NCBI GenBank assembly: GCA_037045155.1
Contig: JBAOIG010000005.1
Coordinates: forward strand, 372,001-436,000
Direction of reading: 5' to 3'
Origin: Thermomicrobiales bacterium
GTDB lineage: Bacteria > Chloroflexota > Chloroflexia > Thermomicrobiales > CFX8
DNA length: 64,000 nt
Shown here: piece by piece, positions 24,588 to 34,032 of the stretch
How the letters are laid out: each line of letters starts with the position of its first letter
Position numbering within the stretch: the stretch's first letter is position 1
Translations under genes and position numbers: made by a program
Notes under the pieces: generated by a model
The model's input: the letters and a program-made list of their open reading frames with translations, nothing else
What the model was told of the DNA's origin: nothing
The model's database searches: none

Positions 24588-26012
24588 TCAGTGAGACAGG
24601 TCGAACGCCTCGTGGAGTGCGCGAACGGCGCGGGTGGCTTCCGGCCCGGCGATCGCGCAGGATATGTTGAGCTCGCTCGACCCCTGAGCAATCGCAATGA
24701 TGTTGATCCGGTTGTCGCCGAGTGTCGAAAATACCCGGCCGGCGACGCCCGGTGTGCCACGCATCCTCTCACCGATAATCGCCACAATCGCCAGATCACG
24801 GTCGGCCTCGATCGACTCGACGCGTCCTCGTTCGAGATCAACCGCGAACTCCGCGCGCAACTCACGCTCGACCGCGCCCGCATGATTGTCATCGAGCACG
24901 AAGGTCAGCGAGTGCTGCGACGACGCCTGCGAGATCATGTACACGTTGGCGCTCGTCCGGCCGATGGACCGGAAGATTCTCGCGGTCGCGTCGGTGACAC
25001 TGATCTGGCCACGGCCGGCGACGGTGATTGCGGCGAGGCCGGTAACCGACGCAAGCGCCTTTGCAGACCGCTGACTGCTGTTCTCGCCATTCGGGCCTCC
25101 CGGCGCCGCGGGTCCGATCATCGTTCCCGGCTGGTCGGGATTGAAGGTGTTGCGAATCCAGATCGGGATCCCTTTCTCGACGGCCGGGTGCATCGTCTTG
25201 GGGTGAATGACCTTTGCGCCGAAATAGGCCAGCTCGGTTGCTTCGGCGTAACTGATCCGGTCGAGCATCCGCGCATCCGGGACGATTCTCGGGTCCGCAG
25301 TCAGAACACCATCGACGTCGGTCCAGATCTGGATCTCATCGGCGTCGAGGGCGTAGCCGAGAATGGCGGCCGAGTAATCCGAGCCGCCTCGTCCCAGCGT
25401 TGTCGTGATGCCTTGCTCGTCGGCGCCGAAGAAGCCGGTGACGATCGGCATCGTGTGGGATTGGAGGATCGGTTCCAAAGTCGAGCGTGTCCGCTCGGTC
25501 GTCCGATCGAGCAACGGTGATGCGCTACCGAACACGCTGTCAGTCACGATCAACCGGTCTGCCGCAACAGCCAGCGCCGGGATCCCACGCTCTTCGAGCG
25601 CAGCGGCGATCAGGATGCTGCTCATTCGCTCGCCAAACGACGCGATGCGGTCGCGAGCGCGAGCAGTGCACTCGCGAAGGACGTAGACGGAATACAGAAG
25701 ACGCGACACCTCGTCCGCATACGCCGCAACGGTGGCCTCGGACTGGCGGCGGCGGTCGGAATCTGTCACCAGATCGAACAGAGCGGCGTAGTGTGGCGCC
25801 AGCAGATCGGCCCGGACAGCATCGACCCCTTCGGAGTCGCCATGAGCCGCGGCATCCGCGCGGGAGAGCAGCAGGTTCGTAATCCCACTCATTGCCGAGA
25901 ACACGCCGACAACCCGGTCATCCTGTTTGTGCTGAGCCGCCAGAATATCGACTGTGTGGGAGATTGCTGCTGCGCTACCTACCGATGTGCCACCGAACTT
26001 CAATATTCGCAT
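24588..26012 (-). CDS. lysC: Aspartate kinase
   Basis: 474 residues; phosphorylates aspartate, the first step to lysine, threonine, methionine and diaminopimelate. The kinase domain starts LKFGGTSVGS (residues 4-13) and has the GRGGSDYSAAIL phosphate loop and FGAKVIHPKTMHPAVEKGI. Two ACT domains at about 315-474 suggest feedback control by an end-product amino acid. Length and single-domain layout fit the LysC/ThrA-kinase class rather than the short alpha/beta type. The frame extends to 26054, but the conserved start and GAGG 5-6 bases upstream support the ATG at 26012. The symbol is used in the generic sense. It is divergent from the carbamoylase-type hydrolase. Confidence 0.92.
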   Translation of the reverse strand: MRILKFGGTSVGSAAAISHTVDILAAQHKQDDRVVGVFSAMSGITNLLLSRADAAAHGDSEGVDAVRADLLAPHYAALFDLVTDSDRRRQSEATVAAYADEVSRLLYSVYVLRECTARARDRIASFGERMSSILIAAALEERGIPALAVAADRLIVTDSVFGSASPLLDRTTERTRSTLEPILQSHTMPIVTGFFGADEQGITTTLGRGGSDYSAAILGYALDADEIQIWTDVDGVLTADPRIVPDARMLDRISYAEATELAYFGAKVIHPKTMHPAVEKGIPIWIRNTFNPDQPGTMIGPAAPGGPNGENSSQRSAKALASVTGLAAITVAGRGQISVTDATARIFRSIGRTSANVYMISQASSQHSLTFVLDDNHAGAVERELRAEFAVDLERGRVESIEADRDLAIVAIIGERMRGTPGVAGRVFSTLGDNRINIIAIAQGSSELNISCAIAGPEATRAVRALHEAFDLSH

Positions 26013-26168
26013 CGTCGTCCTCGATCGTCGTTTGTCCCTCAGAACGCCACTCACCCCGGCGTGGCCGGGACATCGAATGATTGTGACACGCGCGGGTCAT
26101 TGGCTGGTACTCGCGACGAGTGCGACAATCGACCGGGATCGAAGGACGCAGGAAGGGAGCGGACCACT

Positions 26169-27404
26169 ATGGCACAAATCGAGATCGACCCCGCCGTCGT
26201 CGAGGCGCGCATCATGACGCTCGGCGCCATCGGCGCCTGCTTCGAGACCGGGGTCTGCCGCGCCGCGTTGACACCGGAATGGGTCGAAGCGCAGCAGCTT
26301 GTCGAACACTGGTGCCAGGAGGTGGGGCTGACGACGCGCATGGACGCCGTCGGCAATATCTGGGGACGAATCGAGGGGACCGAGGGTGGCAAGGCAATCG
26401 TCTCCGGGTCCCACATCGACTCGCAGATGCCCGGCGGCCGCTACGATGGCGCGCTGGGGATCATCGCTGCGTTGACAGCGGTTGAGGCGTTGCTACGTCA
26501 GTTTGGACCACCAAAGCATCCGCTCGAGGTGCTGTCGTTCTGCGAGGAGGAGGGCAGCCGCTTCAATGGCGCTCGCTTCTGGGGCTCGCGAGGTGTTACC
26601 GGGGCTATCGCGCCGGGAGACGCAGAGGCGATCGGGAGCTATGACGGTGTTTCGCTGGCCGAGGCAATGCAGTCCGTCGGGCTTGATCCGGCCGACATTC
26701 CCTCGGCAGTCCGTCACGATATCGAAGCATTCATCGAGCTGCATATCGAGCAGGGGCCGGTGCTCGAGATCGAGGATCTGCCGGTCGGTGTCGTCAATAT
26801 CATCAATGGCTCGAAGGGGTATAACGTGACGGTGACCGGCGAGGCGAACCACGCCGGGGCGCGCCCAATGGACACGCGCCGGGACCCGCTGGTCGGAGTC
26901 GCGGAAATGATTCTCGCGGTCAACCACAACGCGGTAGCAATGGGCCGGCCGGCCGTCTCAACTGTCGGCAGGGTCGTCGTCGAGCCGAATCTCAGCCCGA
27001 TCGTCCCCGGCAAGGTGCTGTTCACGATCGACAGCCGGCACAACGACCCGGTGAAAATCGAAGAGCTGGCAGCCGCCCACGAGGCAGCGATCATCAGGAT
27101 CGCCAACGAGCGCGACCTGGAGATCAGCTGGACGACCAGACCGCCGCTCGCCCCCTGCCCATGCGATCCGGAGATCGTCCGCTGTCTGGAGGAGTCCGCG
27201 CGCGAGCAGGGCATCCCGGCGCTGACAATGCCGAGCGGCGCTTTGCATGACACCCAGAGGATGGCAAACGTGGCACGGGTCGCGATGGTGTTTGTCCGCA
27301 GCAAGGATGGGCGTAGCCACACGCCCGAGGAGTTCACGTCGATCGAGGACGCGGTCGCCGGCATCCGGGTGCTGGCGGGGGCCATCCATTCACTGGCGTA
27401 CTGA
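26169..27404 (+). CDS. M20-family hydantoinase/carbamoylase-type amidohydrolase
   Basis: 411-residue zinc amidohydrolase of the group containing N-carbamoyl-L-amino-acid hydrolase, beta-ureidopropionase and allantoate amidohydrolase. Typical segments are VSGSHIDSQMPGGRYDGALG (zinc His and Asp), SFCEEEGSRFNGARFWGSRG, LHIEQGPVLE and MPSGALHDTQ. The motif set supports release of carbamoyl groups, but carbamoylase and allantoate hydrolase cannot be told apart here. No hydantoinase gene is adjacent. The upstream open frame from 25791 overlaps lysC and is not coding. It precedes the GH76-like gene by 3 bases. Confidence 0.88.
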   Translation: MAQIEIDPAVVEARIMTLGAIGACFETGVCRAALTPEWVEAQQLVEHWCQEVGLTTRMDAVGNIWGRIEGTEGGKAIVSGSHIDSQMPGGRYDGALGIIAALTAVEALLRQFGPPKHPLEVLSFCEEEGSRFNGARFWGSRGVTGAIAPGDAEAIGSYDGVSLAEAMQSVGLDPADIPSAVRHDIEAFIELHIEQGPVLEIEDLPVGVVNIINGSKGYNVTVTGEANHAGARPMDTRRDPLVGVAEMILAVNHNAVAMGRPAVSTVGRVVVEPNLSPIVPGKVLFTIDSRHNDPVKIEELAAAHEAAIIRIANERDLEISWTTRPPLAPCPCDPEIVRCLEESAREQGIPALTMPSGALHDTQRMANVARVAMVFVRSKDGRSHTPEEFTSIEDAVAGIRVLAGAIHSLAY

Positions 27405-27407
27405 TCG

Positions 27408-28817
27408 ATGCATCGGCCGCGGCGGTGGTGGCTCGGTGTTCTGGCGGCACTCCCGATCCTGGCGCTCGTCGCAGTCACCATCGCTGCTCTGCGCCCGTCT
27501 CGCCAGATCGAGCCTCCAGCGCCGATGGCGTCTGTCGAGGCGGCGATCGATGTTGCCAGGCAAGCTGAGTCGCCAGTGCCGAGGGCATCGCCAACCGCAT
27601 CAGCAACCGCCACTCCGACGCCGACCGAACCCCCAACCGAGACCGTCTGCGCGACAAGCTGTCCAACCGCAGGACCGATCGTGCCAACACTAACTGCGGG
27701 GTCACCGACGCCAACGACGCTACCGACGGCGGAGCCAGTGCCAGAACCGCAATCAACGCCGGACGGGACAGTTGCAAGCGTGTGGCGCTGGCGGGCACAA
27801 GCGACGCTCGACGCGATGGACCGCACGTTCGCCGTCCCGGGCAGCAGCCTCTATCGAGAGCGGTATGGCATCGATGCGATGTTCGATGTCGCCTTTCTCT
27901 GGCCGATGACCCAGGTGGTCGCCTGTCATATCGACATGGCCCAGGTCCGAGGAACGCTGGTCACGGCCGGCGATGTCCGCCGCATCAGCAAAGCCACCGA
28001 GGCGTACTATGACGATACCCGGGAACCACCCGCCTTCTCGTCCTATCTGGCGCCTCCGGTCGGGTGGCTCAGCGACCGCTACTACGATGACAACGTCTGG
28101 CTGGGGATCGAGCTGATGCGAACCTGGCAGCTGACAGGTGATCCGCTGGCACTGGCACGAGCAAATGAGATCTTCGACTTCCTCATCACCGGCTGGGACA
28201 CAGAAGGTCCGGCGCCCGGTGGCATCTTCTGGGTCGAAGGGAACTCCAATTCGGATCGAGGCACGACGACGACCGGGACCGGGGCGCTGCTGGGGCTGAT
28301 GCTGTATCAGGCGTTGCCACCCGGCCCGCGTGCCACCTATGTCCTCGATTGGGCGACGAAGATGTATGCGTGGGTCTACGAGACGCTTGAGACTGGCGAC
28401 GGGCTGTTCCGGGACCATGTCCGCCCGGATGGGACGATCGACTATGCGCCGTACAGCTACAACCAGGGGGCGATGATCGGCGCGAATCTCGAGCTCTACA
28501 GGCTGACCGGTGATGCGCTCTTCCTCGACCGCGCCGAACGAACAGCCCATGCGACGCTGGAGCTGACGAAAGACCACGAAATCAGCGCACAGGAGATCTC
28601 ATTCAATGGCATCTTCTTCTGGTTCCTGCTTCAGCTCGATGATGTCCGACCAGCTCCTGAGTACCGCGACCGGCTACTCACGTACGCGGAGCAGCTCTGG
28701 GAGGATCAGCGCGACCCCGACACCGGCCTCGCGACAACATCCGAGCCGCTGACGCTTCTTGACCAGGCGGCGATGGTTCGAGTCTTTGCTCTGGCTGCGA
28801 TGGCGGCCGGCCGCTGA
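27408..28817 (+). CDS. Anchored extracytoplasmic glycoside hydrolase, GH76-like (alpha-1,6-mannanase fold)
   Basis: 469 residues. A signal anchor (about 7-28) is followed by a Thr/Pro/Ala-rich linker (about 35-120) and an (alpha/alpha)6 barrel-like domain. The paired Asp motif of GH76 is seen in YYDDNVW (Asp227/Asp228), and helical repeats such as ELMRTWQLTGD, NQGAMIGANLELYRLTGD and EISFNGIFFW match the family pattern. GH76 enzymes cleave or transfer alpha-1,6-mannan; Gram-positive relatives act on cell-wall mannans. The protein should face the outside. The ATG lies 3 bases after the hydrolase stop, and the ribosome binding site is poor, so translation may be coupled. Confidence 0.78.
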   Translation: MHRPRRWWLGVLAALPILALVAVTIAALRPSRQIEPPAPMASVEAAIDVARQAESPVPRASPTASATATPTPTEPPTETVCATSCPTAGPIVPTLTAGSPTPTTLPTAEPVPEPQSTPDGTVASVWRWRAQATLDAMDRTFAVPGSSLYRERYGIDAMFDVAFLWPMTQVVACHIDMAQVRGTLVTAGDVRRISKATEAYYDDTREPPAFSSYLAPPVGWLSDRYYDDNVWLGIELMRTWQLTGDPLALARANEIFDFLITGWDTEGPAPGGIFWVEGNSNSDRGTTTTGTGALLGLMLYQALPPGPRATYVLDWATKMYAWVYETLETGDGLFRDHVRPDGTIDYAPYSYNQGAMIGANLELYRLTGDALFLDRAERTAHATLELTKDHEISAQEISFNGIFFWFLLQLDDVRPAPEYRDRLLTYAEQLWEDQRDPDTGLATTSEPLTLLDQAAMVRVFALAAMAAGR

Positions 28818-28889
28818 CACGACCGGGACCACGGCGCTCGCCTCGATCTCTGCAATACTCGACCGCACGTTGAGAGGGGGTTCCGGTAG

Positions 28890-29444
28890 ATGGTAGCGCC
28901 CGATATTCTGCGCGGCAGCCGGGTGCGGCTGGACGCAATCGACCGCGACGACCTCCCGACAATCGCGCTCTGGTGGGGCGACGGCGCGGCACAGCGAAGC
29001 TTCGATGCCGTCCCTGCGGTCCCGAAAACCGCCGAGCAGATGGTGTCCTGGCTGGAGGCGGCGAAGGATTCCGCGACAGGTTACCGTTTCGCGATCCGGA
29101 CAATTCCCGAAGATGTGTTGATCGGCGTCATCGAGATCGACGGTATTCTCTGGAACCAGCGTGTCGGCTGGGTCAGCCTGCTGATCGGCGAAGCGAGCGC
29201 CCGCAGGCAGGGATTCGGCCACGAGACGATGGAGCTGGCGCTTCGCTTCGCCTTCCACGAGTTGAACCTTCACCGGCTACAGCTAACAGTCTTCGAGTAC
29301 AACAGGCCGGCGATCGCGCTCTATGATCGCTTGGGATTCGTGCGCGAGGGTCGTTACCGCGAGTTCCTCGAGCGCGATGGGCAACGGTACGACATGCTGC
29401 TCTTCGGGTTGTTGAGGGCTGAGTGGGAGAGCACGCGGGGCTGA
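28890..29444 (+). CDS. GNAT-family N-acetyltransferase (RimJ/RimL-like)
   Basis: 184 residues with the acetyl-CoA fold. The region WVSLLIGEASARRQGFGHETMELALRFAF carries motif A (R-x-x-G-x-G/A, here RRQGFG), and ELNLHRLQLTVFEYNRPAIALYDRLGFVREGRYRE is the RimJ/RimL-type motif B. It probably acetylates an amine on a protein N-terminus or a small molecule. AGAGGGGG precedes the ATG by about 11 bases. It is followed by a 240-base stretch containing a gene remnant. Confidence 0.85.
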   Translation: MVAPDILRGSRVRLDAIDRDDLPTIALWWGDGAAQRSFDAVPAVPKTAEQMVSWLEAAKDSATGYRFAIRTIPEDVLIGVIEIDGILWNQRVGWVSLLIGEASARRQGFGHETMELALRFAFHELNLHRLQLTVFEYNRPAIALYDRLGFVREGRYREFLERDGQRYDMLLFGLLRAEWESTRG

Positions 29445-29459
29445 CGACGCCGATCCACG

Positions 29460-29546
29460 GTGGTTACAGAGCTCCTCGCATTCCTCAGCGCGCTCGCCGA
29501 TGAGGAGCGGCTGACTGTTGCCGGGATCGTCGCGAGGCGGGAGTCT
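29460..29546 (+). pseudogene. Remnant of an ArsR/DUF2087-type helix-turn-helix protein (N-terminus only)
   Basis: A GTG-started frame begins VTELLAFLSALADEERLTVAG and then IVARRES, which looks like the first 29 residues of ArsR-type or DUF2087-type regulators (LLAFLKALAD..RL.IAGLLA). Immediately afterwards the similarity stops and the frame continues as an unrelated, Trp/Arg-rich sequence to 29693, overlapping fabI. The helix-turn-helix recognition helix is missing. I read it as a truncated relic; chance similarity is possible. Confidence 0.35.
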
Positions 29547-29683
29547 ACTGGCGGGCGGTGGATGAGGGAGCTTGAGTGCTGGCACTTCTGGCGCGCGGCG
29601 CGACAGAATCGGCATACTCAGCAGAATGCTCGCCGCGCCTGCGGGGTTCGGCGATTGGACGACGCACGAGAGGAGCGGCCGCG

Positions 29684-30466
29684 ATGGGGCTGATGGACGG
29701 CAAGAAGTGCCTGGTCATGGGTATCGCGAACCAGCGCTCGATCGCCTGGGGGATTTCGCAAGCTCTGCATCGTGAGGGGGCTCAGCTGGCGTTCGCCTAT
29801 GCCGGTGATCGGTTGCGGGACAACGTCCTCAAGCTCGCCAGGACGCTCGAGACCGAGGAGGAGATTCCGGTCGTCTCGTGCGACGTCCAGGATTCGGCCC
29901 AGATTGAATCGCTCTTCGCTGACCTCAACCAGCGCTGGGGCGGCCTGGATGTCTTCGTCCACTCGGTCGCCTTCGCGCGCCAGGAGGATCTCGCTGGCGC
30001 ATATAGCGAGCTGTCGTGGGACGGCTACGCGCTCGCCCAGCACGTCTCGGCGTACTCGCTGATCGAGACGAGCCGCCATGCCCGACCGCTGATGGAAGCG
30101 GCCGGCGGCGGCAGCATCATGACGCTCTCCTATCTGGCGGCCGAGCGGGTTGTTGAGAAGTACAACGTCATGGCGGTCGCCAAGGCGGCGCTGGAGTGCA
30201 ACGTCCGCTACCTGGCCGCCGAGTTCGGGCCGAGCAATATTCGGGTCAACGCGATCTCAGCCGGACCGCTGAAGACGCTGGCTGCCAGCGCAGTCAAGGG
30301 AATCAGCACTGCCCGCGACCTGATGGAGGAGCGCGCGCCGCTGCGACGGAACATTACCCAGGACGAGATCGGCAACGTTGGCCTGTTCCTGGCGTCACAC
30401 CTGTCGTCGTGCATCACCGGCGAGACGATCTACGCCGACAACGGCTTCAACATCCTGGCCATGTAG
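29684..30466 (+). CDS. fabI: Enoyl-[acyl-carrier-protein] reductase (NADH), FabI
   Basis: 260-residue SDR-fold enzyme of type II fatty acid synthesis; reduces the trans-2-enoyl-ACP double bond. The divergent FabI cofactor motif is GIANQRSIAWGISQ (13-26) rather than the ordinary SDR Gly-rich motif. The active site is Tyr150, Tyr160 and Lys167 (Y-x6-K, as in E. coli Tyr146/Tyr156/Lys163). The PLKTLAAS substrate loop and GETIYADNGFNI end are typical. This is the triclosan-target form. The ATG has GAGAGGAG 8 bases upstream; the longer frame from 29576 has no similarity in its extension. Confidence 0.95.
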   Translation: MGLMDGKKCLVMGIANQRSIAWGISQALHREGAQLAFAYAGDRLRDNVLKLARTLETEEEIPVVSCDVQDSAQIESLFADLNQRWGGLDVFVHSVAFARQEDLAGAYSELSWDGYALAQHVSAYSLIETSRHARPLMEAAGGGSIMTLSYLAAERVVEKYNVMAVAKAALECNVRYLAAEFGPSNIRVNAISAGPLKTLAASAVKGISTARDLMEERAPLRRNITQDEIGNVGLFLASHLSSCITGETIYADNGFNILAM

Positions 30467-30491
30467 GCAGCGCGAAACGCTCACGGGGGCC

Positions 30492-32570
30492 TTACGGCGC
30501 GGCCGGCTGCTCGGCAGAGTCTGGCGCGGCGGCAACTCCCCGCGCGTCAGCCGGAACCCACGACTTCAGCACCGCGTGCAGCGCGGCGGCTCCCACGATC
30601 GGATAGTCGGGCTCGAGCGGCAGCGATGCGGAGTGGAGAAGGAACGGCTGGCTCTGGGCGCCGCCTAGTCCGCCGTGACTTCCGACCTGTTCCTCGAACG
30701 CGGCGACCTCGCCGGTTGAGGAATCGTACATACCCATAACGAGAATATCGGGCGCGGACGCGAATCCATCGACACGCGCCAGATGCCGAGCGGCGTTCGG
30801 ACCGAACGATGCCAGCGGATCCTCTCCGTCCACGCGGCCGGAATCGAGGAAGCGGCTGCCGCGCGGCCCGACAACGACCGCGCCGTCGGTCGCGGACCGC
30901 GCCATCACGCAGCAGATCCCTTCGTGGCCGGCGAGACCGGGAACGAGCCTCGGATACGTCTCGTTGATCTGCTCAAGCGTGATCCGGCCGCTCAATCTCG
31001 GGAACGAAACGAGCCCGAGATTGCCGGTGGCGACGACGATTGCGTCGCGCTCGTGCATCGCCTGGATCGCGGCATCGTCCGTCTCACGGTGCTCTGATCC
31101 AAGCACGACGTGTCCGTCGATGATCCGGGTGCGCAATGCCCTCCGCGCAAGCCGCGTCGCAATGCCCTGTTGATGGATCACTTCATCGAGAGCGGAGTTG
31201 ATACCCGAAAGCACCTCGTCGCCGCTGTCCACCTCGCTCACGCCGCGCTGTGAATCGCACAGCTCGTCGACCAGCTCCGCCAGGGTCTTGCCGAACCGCT
31301 GCCGGAATGGCGCGCCATGGCTGTGACCGTGATCCGACAGGACGACGATGCGATATGGGCGAGATGCATCGGCAGCGACGCGCTCAAGGTGCGCCAGCAC
31401 GCGGTCGACCCCTCGCAACACCTTCAGCGCGTCCCGCCGCTCGGCGCCGGCGTAATGAGCGACCTTGTCATAGCTGAAGAGCGTGCTATAGATGACCGGC
31501 ACACCCCGGTACATGTCGTCGGTCAGCATATATGCCGCAGACTCCTGAAGCAGGACGGTTGTTCCGGCGCGAACGAGCGCGTAGCGGAACCCGCGATGGA
31601 TGCGAGGCCGGACATTGGTCACACGCTGGCGCAACGCCTCAACCCGCTCGCGAACGATCTCCGCGCCGAACAGCGAGAACGTCCGTGCCAGACTGTACGG
31701 GTTTGAAAGGAAGCCGAGGTAGCTGCGCCGGCCGCCGGTCACCCCCTGGCCAAGCTTGCTGAACGTGCCGAACGTATCCGCTGCATCGCCGGAGAAGACG
31801 TTCCACCGACTGGCGCCACCGACCAGCAGGCCCTGGCTTGTCGAGAGTTGACTCTCCAGTGCCCGCGCAGACGACAACTTGTCGCAGACCACCAGTGTGT
31901 TGGCAGTCTTGTCCCACCAACGGAACGCCGGGATGCCCTCATTGCTCCCGAGCAAGATGCCGGCCTGGCTCGCCGCGGTCTGTGACGACAGGTCGGTCTC
32001 CCACCCTCGCAGCTGGTGCGAGCCTGTCGTGATCCACCGTTGCGCGGTGGGCATGTAACCCTCCGCGATCGCGCGCAGGAGAATCGGCTCAGCCAGCCCG
32101 TCCAGCTGAATGAAAACGATGCCTGGAATATCCGTCCGCTCGTGGACGCCGGCCGACCGCCGGATCCGATTGGTGACGTAGCGATCGTACAAGCGCTGAT
32201 CGCCGAGCCCGAATAGCGCGATGACGACGGTGTTGACGATCGTGAGCAGGATCGCCACCACGAGCGCCGTCCAGACGTTCGCAACAGTCACGGCGCCGGG
32301 AGCCACGAGATCCAGCAACACCGCCGTGACGACGACGATCGCGCCGCTGACGACCAGCGCGAGAACCGGGAACAGCAGCGCAGGCAACCACGCCGCGGCG
32401 CGGCACATGGCCGGCCACAGCAGTGCGCCAACGGCAATACCTCCCAGCGCCATGCCGGCCGCGGACGCGATCCCGTTCAGATCGAAGCCTGGCAACAACC
32501 TGGCGAGCAGGAGCAGGATCACACCGTCTACGACAACGATGCCGGCCGTCCACCTGACGATACGCAGCAT
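30492..32570 (-). CDS. Membrane protein with phage-holin-4_2-like domain fused to alkaline-phosphatase-superfamily domain
   Basis: 692 residues. The first 125 residues hold four membrane segments with the layout of PF04020-type small membrane proteins (WTAGIVVVDGVILLLLARLLPG, then NVWTALVVAILLTIVNTVV). After a short linker comes a phosphodiesterase/nucleotide pyrophosphatase-like domain: FIQLDGLAEPIL with the metal Asp, SQTAASQAGILLGSN as the nucleophile region (Thr/Ser), YDKVAHYAG with Asp and His, and VLSDHGHSHG with metal Asp-His. The substrate is unknown; a membrane phosphoester or phosphonate is reasonable. The ATG at 32570 has GGAGGGAC close upstream, while the frame to 32702 adds a non-conserved segment. 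Convergent with fabI, divergent from the MBL gene. Confidence 0.82.
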   Translation of the reverse strand: MLRIVRWTAGIVVVDGVILLLLARLLPGFDLNGIASAAGMALGGIAVGALLWPAMCRAAAWLPALLFPVLALVVSGAIVVVTAVLLDLVAPGAVTVANVWTALVVAILLTIVNTVVIALFGLGDQRLYDRYVTNRIRRSAGVHERTDIPGIVFIQLDGLAEPILLRAIAEGYMPTAQRWITTGSHQLRGWETDLSSQTAASQAGILLGSNEGIPAFRWWDKTANTLVVCDKLSSARALESQLSTSQGLLVGGASRWNVFSGDAADTFGTFSKLGQGVTGGRRSYLGFLSNPYSLARTFSLFGAEIVRERVEALRQRVTNVRPRIHRGFRYALVRAGTTVLLQESAAYMLTDDMYRGVPVIYSTLFSYDKVAHYAGAERRDALKVLRGVDRVLAHLERVAADASRPYRIVVLSDHGHSHGAPFRQRFGKTLAELVDELCDSQRGVSEVDSGDEVLSGINSALDEVIHQQGIATRLARRALRTRIIDGHVVLGSEHRETDDAAIQAMHERDAIVVATGNLGLVSFPRLSGRITLEQINETYPRLVPGLAGHEGICCVMARSATDGAVVVGPRGSRFLDSGRVDGEDPLASFGPNAARHLARVDGFASAPDILVMGMYDSSTGEVAAFEEQVGSHGGLGGAQSQPFLLHSASLPLEPDYPIVGAAALHAVLKSWVPADARGVAAAPDSAEQPAAP

Positions 32571-32686
32571 GTCCCTCCAGAGATGACTATTGTCGCCCGA
32601 CCCTACCGGAGTCTCACAATCGTAGCGGACACGGCTGCTGCCTGCACGGTCGGCACGTGGTGTCCAGAAGTCGGTACGATTAGACA

Positions 32687-33460
32687 ATGGAATCGATGAC
32701 ACACGAGAATCCGACTGAGATCACCTGGATCGGACATTCGACGGTCATGATCCGGACAGGCGAAACCTGGATTCTGACCGACCCGGTGCTGCGGGGCCGG
32801 ACGGCGCACCTCCGCCGCCGGGTGCGTCTGCTGCCCGAAGACTGGCCGGCGCGGGTGGACGTGATCCTGCTATCGCACCTGCACCTTGACCATTGCGACC
32901 TGCCGACGTTGAAGAAGCTTGGCCGCGACATCCCGATCTTCGCTCCGGTTGGCGCGGGGGCATGGCTCCGCAAACACGGGTTCAGGCAGGTCGAGGAGTT
33001 GGCAGTCGGCGCGAGCCGGCAGGTGGAAGTGGCGACGGTTACTGCCGTCCCAGCCTTCCACTCGGGCCATCGCGTCCCGTTTGGCCCGACCGCGGCAACC
33101 ATCGGCTACCTCGTCGAAGGCCGTCACACGACCTACTTCGCGGGCGACACAGATCTGTTCGACGGGATGGCCGAGCTCGGCCCGGATATCGACGTGGCGC
33201 TCATCCCGGTCTGGGGTTGGGGGCGGTCGCTTGGACCGGGACACCTCAACCCCGAGCGGGCGGCGTTGGCCGCCGGCCTGTTGCAGCCACGACTGGCGAT
33301 CCCGATCCATTGGGGGACGCTGCACCCGTTTGGCACTGGCATCCGCGACCGGCGGTTTCTGGAGGATCCGCCGCACCAGTTCGCGGCGCGCGCCCGGGAG
33401 ACAGCACCGGACGTGGAGGTTCGCATACTCGCGCCCGGCGGGCGTGTTGTCCTCGACTAG
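32687..33460 (+). CDS. MBL-fold metallo-hydrolase (UlaG / NAPE-PLD-like)
   Basis: 257 residues. The metal motif is SHLHLDHCD (His64, His66, Asp68, His69), with WIGHSTVMI at the start, FHSGHR, YFAGDTDLFDG and IPIHWGTLHP providing the remaining ligands. This layout is shared by UlaG-type lactonases and N-acylphosphatidylethanolamine phospholipase D-like proteins. No ribosome binding site is seen. A TACGAT box 6 bases before the ATG could make the mRNA leaderless. The second Met (fourth codon) is an alternative start. The stop overlaps the convergent DUF1622 gene by 4 bases. Confidence 0.85.
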   Translation: MESMTHENPTEITWIGHSTVMIRTGETWILTDPVLRGRTAHLRRRVRLLPEDWPARVDVILLSHLHLDHCDLPTLKKLGRDIPIFAPVGAGAWLRKHGFRQVEELAVGASRQVEVATVTAVPAFHSGHRVPFGPTAATIGYLVEGRHTTYFAGDTDLFDGMAELGPDIDVALIPVWGWGRSLGPGHLNPERAALAAGLLQPRLAIPIHWGTLHPFGTGIRDRRFLEDPPHQFAARARETAPDVEVRILAPGGRVVLD

Positions 33461-33882
33461 TGACCCTGTTCCGGCTTCGACCGCCAGGGCCAATGACCCT
33501 CCATCTCGACCACGAGCGACCAGGTCAGGAACGTCCGGATCACGACGAGCGCGCCCAGAACCGCAACGCTTTCAAGCGTCGGGTCGAGGATGACCGTGCG
33601 GATCACGTCACCGGCGACCAGTATCTCCAGGCCCAGCAACAGTCCGTCGCCGACGGTATGGCGATACTGGTCGTAGGCCTCCTTGCGCGGCGCTTTTGCG
33701 TTCCGCGCTGAAAGGAACACGACTGTCCCGTAGACGACCGCGACGACGATAATCACGACCGCCAGCAGTTCGATCACGATGGACGCGTAGTCCACAACCT
33801 TGAGCGCAGCGCCGATGAACCCTCCGTCGCTGCTGGCTGCCGCGCGGAACAGGTCAATTCCCGATGCTTCTACGACGCGCAT
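33457..33882 (-). CDS. DUF1622 family membrane protein
   Basis: 141 residues, with membrane segments at about 28-57, 78-95 and 103-122. The central KEAYDQYRHTVGDGLLLGLEILVAGDVIRTV is the hallmark of DUF1622 proteins (PF07784), whose function is unknown. It lies downstream of the metal ABC permease on the same strand, 150 bases away, with a small hairpin (TGGGTAT-GATGCG-ATACCCA, 33938-33957) in the gap, so it may be transcribed separately. Confidence 0.85.
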   Translation of the reverse strand: MRVVEASGIDLFRAAASSDGGFIGAALKVVDYASIVIELLAVVIIVVAVVYGTVVFLSARNAKAPRKEAYDQYRHTVGDGLLLGLEILVAGDVIRTVILDPTLESVAVLGALVVIRTFLTWSLVVEMEGHWPWRSKPEQGH

Positions 33883-34032
33883 ATCACCCCACTAGCTGCC
33901 GTGTGTAGCCGGCGAAATCGAAACGCCGCGTGATCCATGGGTATGATGCGATACCCACGGTCGATCGGCCCACTTACAGTCGCGTGCCGCGGATTATTGC
34001 CGAGAACGTCGTCGCGATGCCAACCGTTGTTG

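Noticed and set aside
28678..29273. Minus-strand open frames opposite the GNAT gene
   Set aside because: No similarity; the acetyltransferase on the plus strand has the CoA-binding motif.
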